DNA of 5,371 nt. Origin: Candidatus Borrarchaeota archaeon (lineage in GTDB: Archaea > Asgardarchaeota > Sifarchaeia > Borrarchaeales > Borrarchaeaceae). Below are positions 4,315-5,371 of this stretch, one piece after another. The translations under genes and the position numbers were made by a program. The stretch is from assembly GCA_016840645.1 (NCBI GenBank), contig JAEORY010000311.1:1-5371 (forward strand), read 5' to 3'. The number at the start of each line of letters is the position of its first letter. Positions within the stretch are counted from its first letter, which is position 1. The notes below the pieces were generated by a model. The model made no database searches. It was not told the origin of the DNA and saw only the letters and a program-made list of their open reading frames with translations.

Positions 4315-5371
4315 ATGACCAAATTCAAGTTTGGCACCGATGGTTGGCGGGCCATCATAGACAGAGATTTCACACTAACTAACGTAAAAATTGTCGCTCA
4401 AGCTATAGCAGACTATATGAAGAGTCATAATTTAGATGGAAAGGGCATTATAGTAGGATACGACACGAGAAAGGGATCGCAAACTTTCGCAGAAGGTGTA
4501 TGTAGGGTAATGCTTGGGAATGATATCCGTACATTTTTCACTGAAAGAGATGCACCTACGCCTGTCACGGCTTTTGAGGTTTTCCACAAAAAAGCAGGGG
4601 GGGCAGTAATGATTACCGCTTCACATAATGCGCCAGAATGGAATGGCATCAAATATATTCCAGACTATGCAGGTCCTGCTTTACCTGATATCACTGAAGA
4701 AATTACTAAAAACATTGGCCAAGTTCTTACAACTAAGAAAGTAAAGGAGACTTCTATAGATCGTGGAATAAATAGACATCTTTTCAAATCAATTGATCCC
4801 AAGTTACCGTATACCGAATTCATTGAAAAACAGATAGATCTTGAAACTATGAAGAAGGCAAAATTGAAAATTGTTTTTGATCCAATGCACGGAACAGCCA
4901 GAGGCTATCTAGATTACATCTTGCGCGATTTAGGCTGCAAGATCACAATAATTCATGATGATCTTGATCCTAATTTTGGAGGATCACGTCCAGAGCCTCT
5001 TCCAGAGTTTCTTATCGAATTAAAAGATAAAATTGCCAGCCTTAATGCGGATTTAGGTTTAGCAACTGATGGCGATGCTGATCGATTAGCTGTCTTTGAT
5101 AGTGATGGGACTTATTTAGCAGCTAATCAATTATTACCCCTTTTATATGATTATCTCATAAAGAGAGGTGAGGGAGGAGGGGTCGTTCGCAGTGTATCCA
5201 CAACCCATTTCGTCGATCAAATCGCCAAAAAGTATGGTTTTCCTGTGTACGAGGTGCCTGTTGGATTCAAGTATGTAGGACAATATTTACGTGAAAAGGA
5301 TGTTATTATTGGTGCGGAAGAAAGTGGTGGCTTTAGTTTTAAGGGACATATATCTGAAAAAGATGGAATTT
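4315..5371 (+). CDS. Phosphoglucomutase/phosphomannomutase family protein, 3' end outside window
   Basis: The open frame covers 352 codons to the right edge. The protein belongs to the alpha-D-phosphohexomutase superfamily, cytoplasmic Mg-dependent enzymes that move phosphate between C1 and C6 of a hexose through a phosphoserine. Domain 1 has FGTDGWR (6-12) and the phosphoserine loop TASHNAPEWNG with S103. Domain 2 holds the metal loop DGDADR (252-257) with D252, D254 and D256. Domain 3 has the sugar-specificity loop GAEESGG (333-339) with E335 and S337, followed by the start of a KGHI..KDG stretch. The C-terminal phosphate-binding domain, about 100 residues in a family of roughly 450-470, lies beyond the window. 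Glucose preference is inferred from the GEES-like loop and from the phosphorylase and glycosyltransferase next door: it would convert glucose 1-phosphate and glucose 6-phosphate into each other. Phosphomannomutase activity cannot be excluded. No frameshift is seen. Confidence 0.9.
   Translation, partial: MTKFKFGTDGWRAIIDRDFTLTNVKIVAQAIADYMKSHNLDGKGIIVGYDTRKGSQTFAEGVCRVMLGNDIRTFFTERDAPTPVTAFEVFHKKAGGAVMITASHNAPEWNGIKYIPDYAGPALPDITEEITKNIGQVLTTKKVKETSIDRGINRHLFKSIDPKLPYTEFIEKQIDLETMKKAKLKIVFDPMHGTARGYLDYILRDLGCKITIIHDDLDPNFGGSRPEPLPEFLIELKDKIASLNADLGLATDGDADRLAVFDSDGTYLAANQLLPLLYDYLIKRGEGGGVVRSVSTTHFVDQIAKKYGFPVYEVPVGFKYVGQYLREKDVIIGAEESGGFSFKGHISEKDGI

Noticed and set aside
4425..4652. 75-residue minus-strand open frame
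   Set aside because: It lies entirely antisense to the mutase coding sequence, including its phosphoserine loop, and has no sign of being a real gene.
1..5371. CRISPR array or other tandem repeats
   Set aside because: No spaced direct repeats of CRISPR type were seen. The only repeat structure of note is the palindrome pair and stem-loops of the element.

Overview
The window reads as chromosomal DNA from an archaeon, most likely an uncultured thermoproteotal or Bathyarchaeia-like lineage. The evidence is an FmdE-family protein gene, short glycogen enzymes of archaeal style, ribosome binding sites such as GAGGTG and GGTGA that match an archaeal anti-Shine-Dalgarno, AT-rich TATA-like boxes upstream of genes, and low G+C coding sequence. 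The phylum is inference; no rRNA or other marker is present.

Layout: (1) 1-464, minus strand: the start and most of an FmdE-family metal-binding protein that runs off the left edge. (2) About 465-1009 holds no intact gene. It contains a roughly 334-bp IS200/IS605-type non-autonomous element (about 521-854), with 20-nt imperfect palindromes near both ends, several perfect stem-loops inside, and a 3' part that could fold as an omegaRNA-like pseudoknot. The element sits in the last codons of a minus-strand TPR-like gene fragment (about 855-1007) that also lacks its N-terminal part. (3) 1010-2782, plus strand: an alpha-glucan (glycogen) phosphorylase with an unusual N-terminal YHS metal-binding domain. 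(4) 2865-4112, minus strand: a complete GT4-type glycosyltransferase resembling archaeal glycogen synthase, convergent with the phosphorylase. (5) 4113-4314: a divergent promoter region. (6) 4315-5371, plus strand: a phosphoglucomutase/phosphomannomutase cut by the right edge before its C-terminal domain.

Regions 3 to 6 form a storage-polysaccharide module. The glycosyltransferase would extend an alpha-glucan from a nucleotide sugar. The phosphorylase would release glucose 1-phosphate, and the mutase would interconvert glucose 1-phosphate and glucose 6-phosphate, linking the polymer to central metabolism. Branching, debranching and nucleotide-sugar-forming enzymes are not in the window. The most unusual items are the YHS-phosphorylase fusion and the small structured transposon derivative, which has replaced the stop codon of one gene and separates it from the FmdE-family gene downstream.
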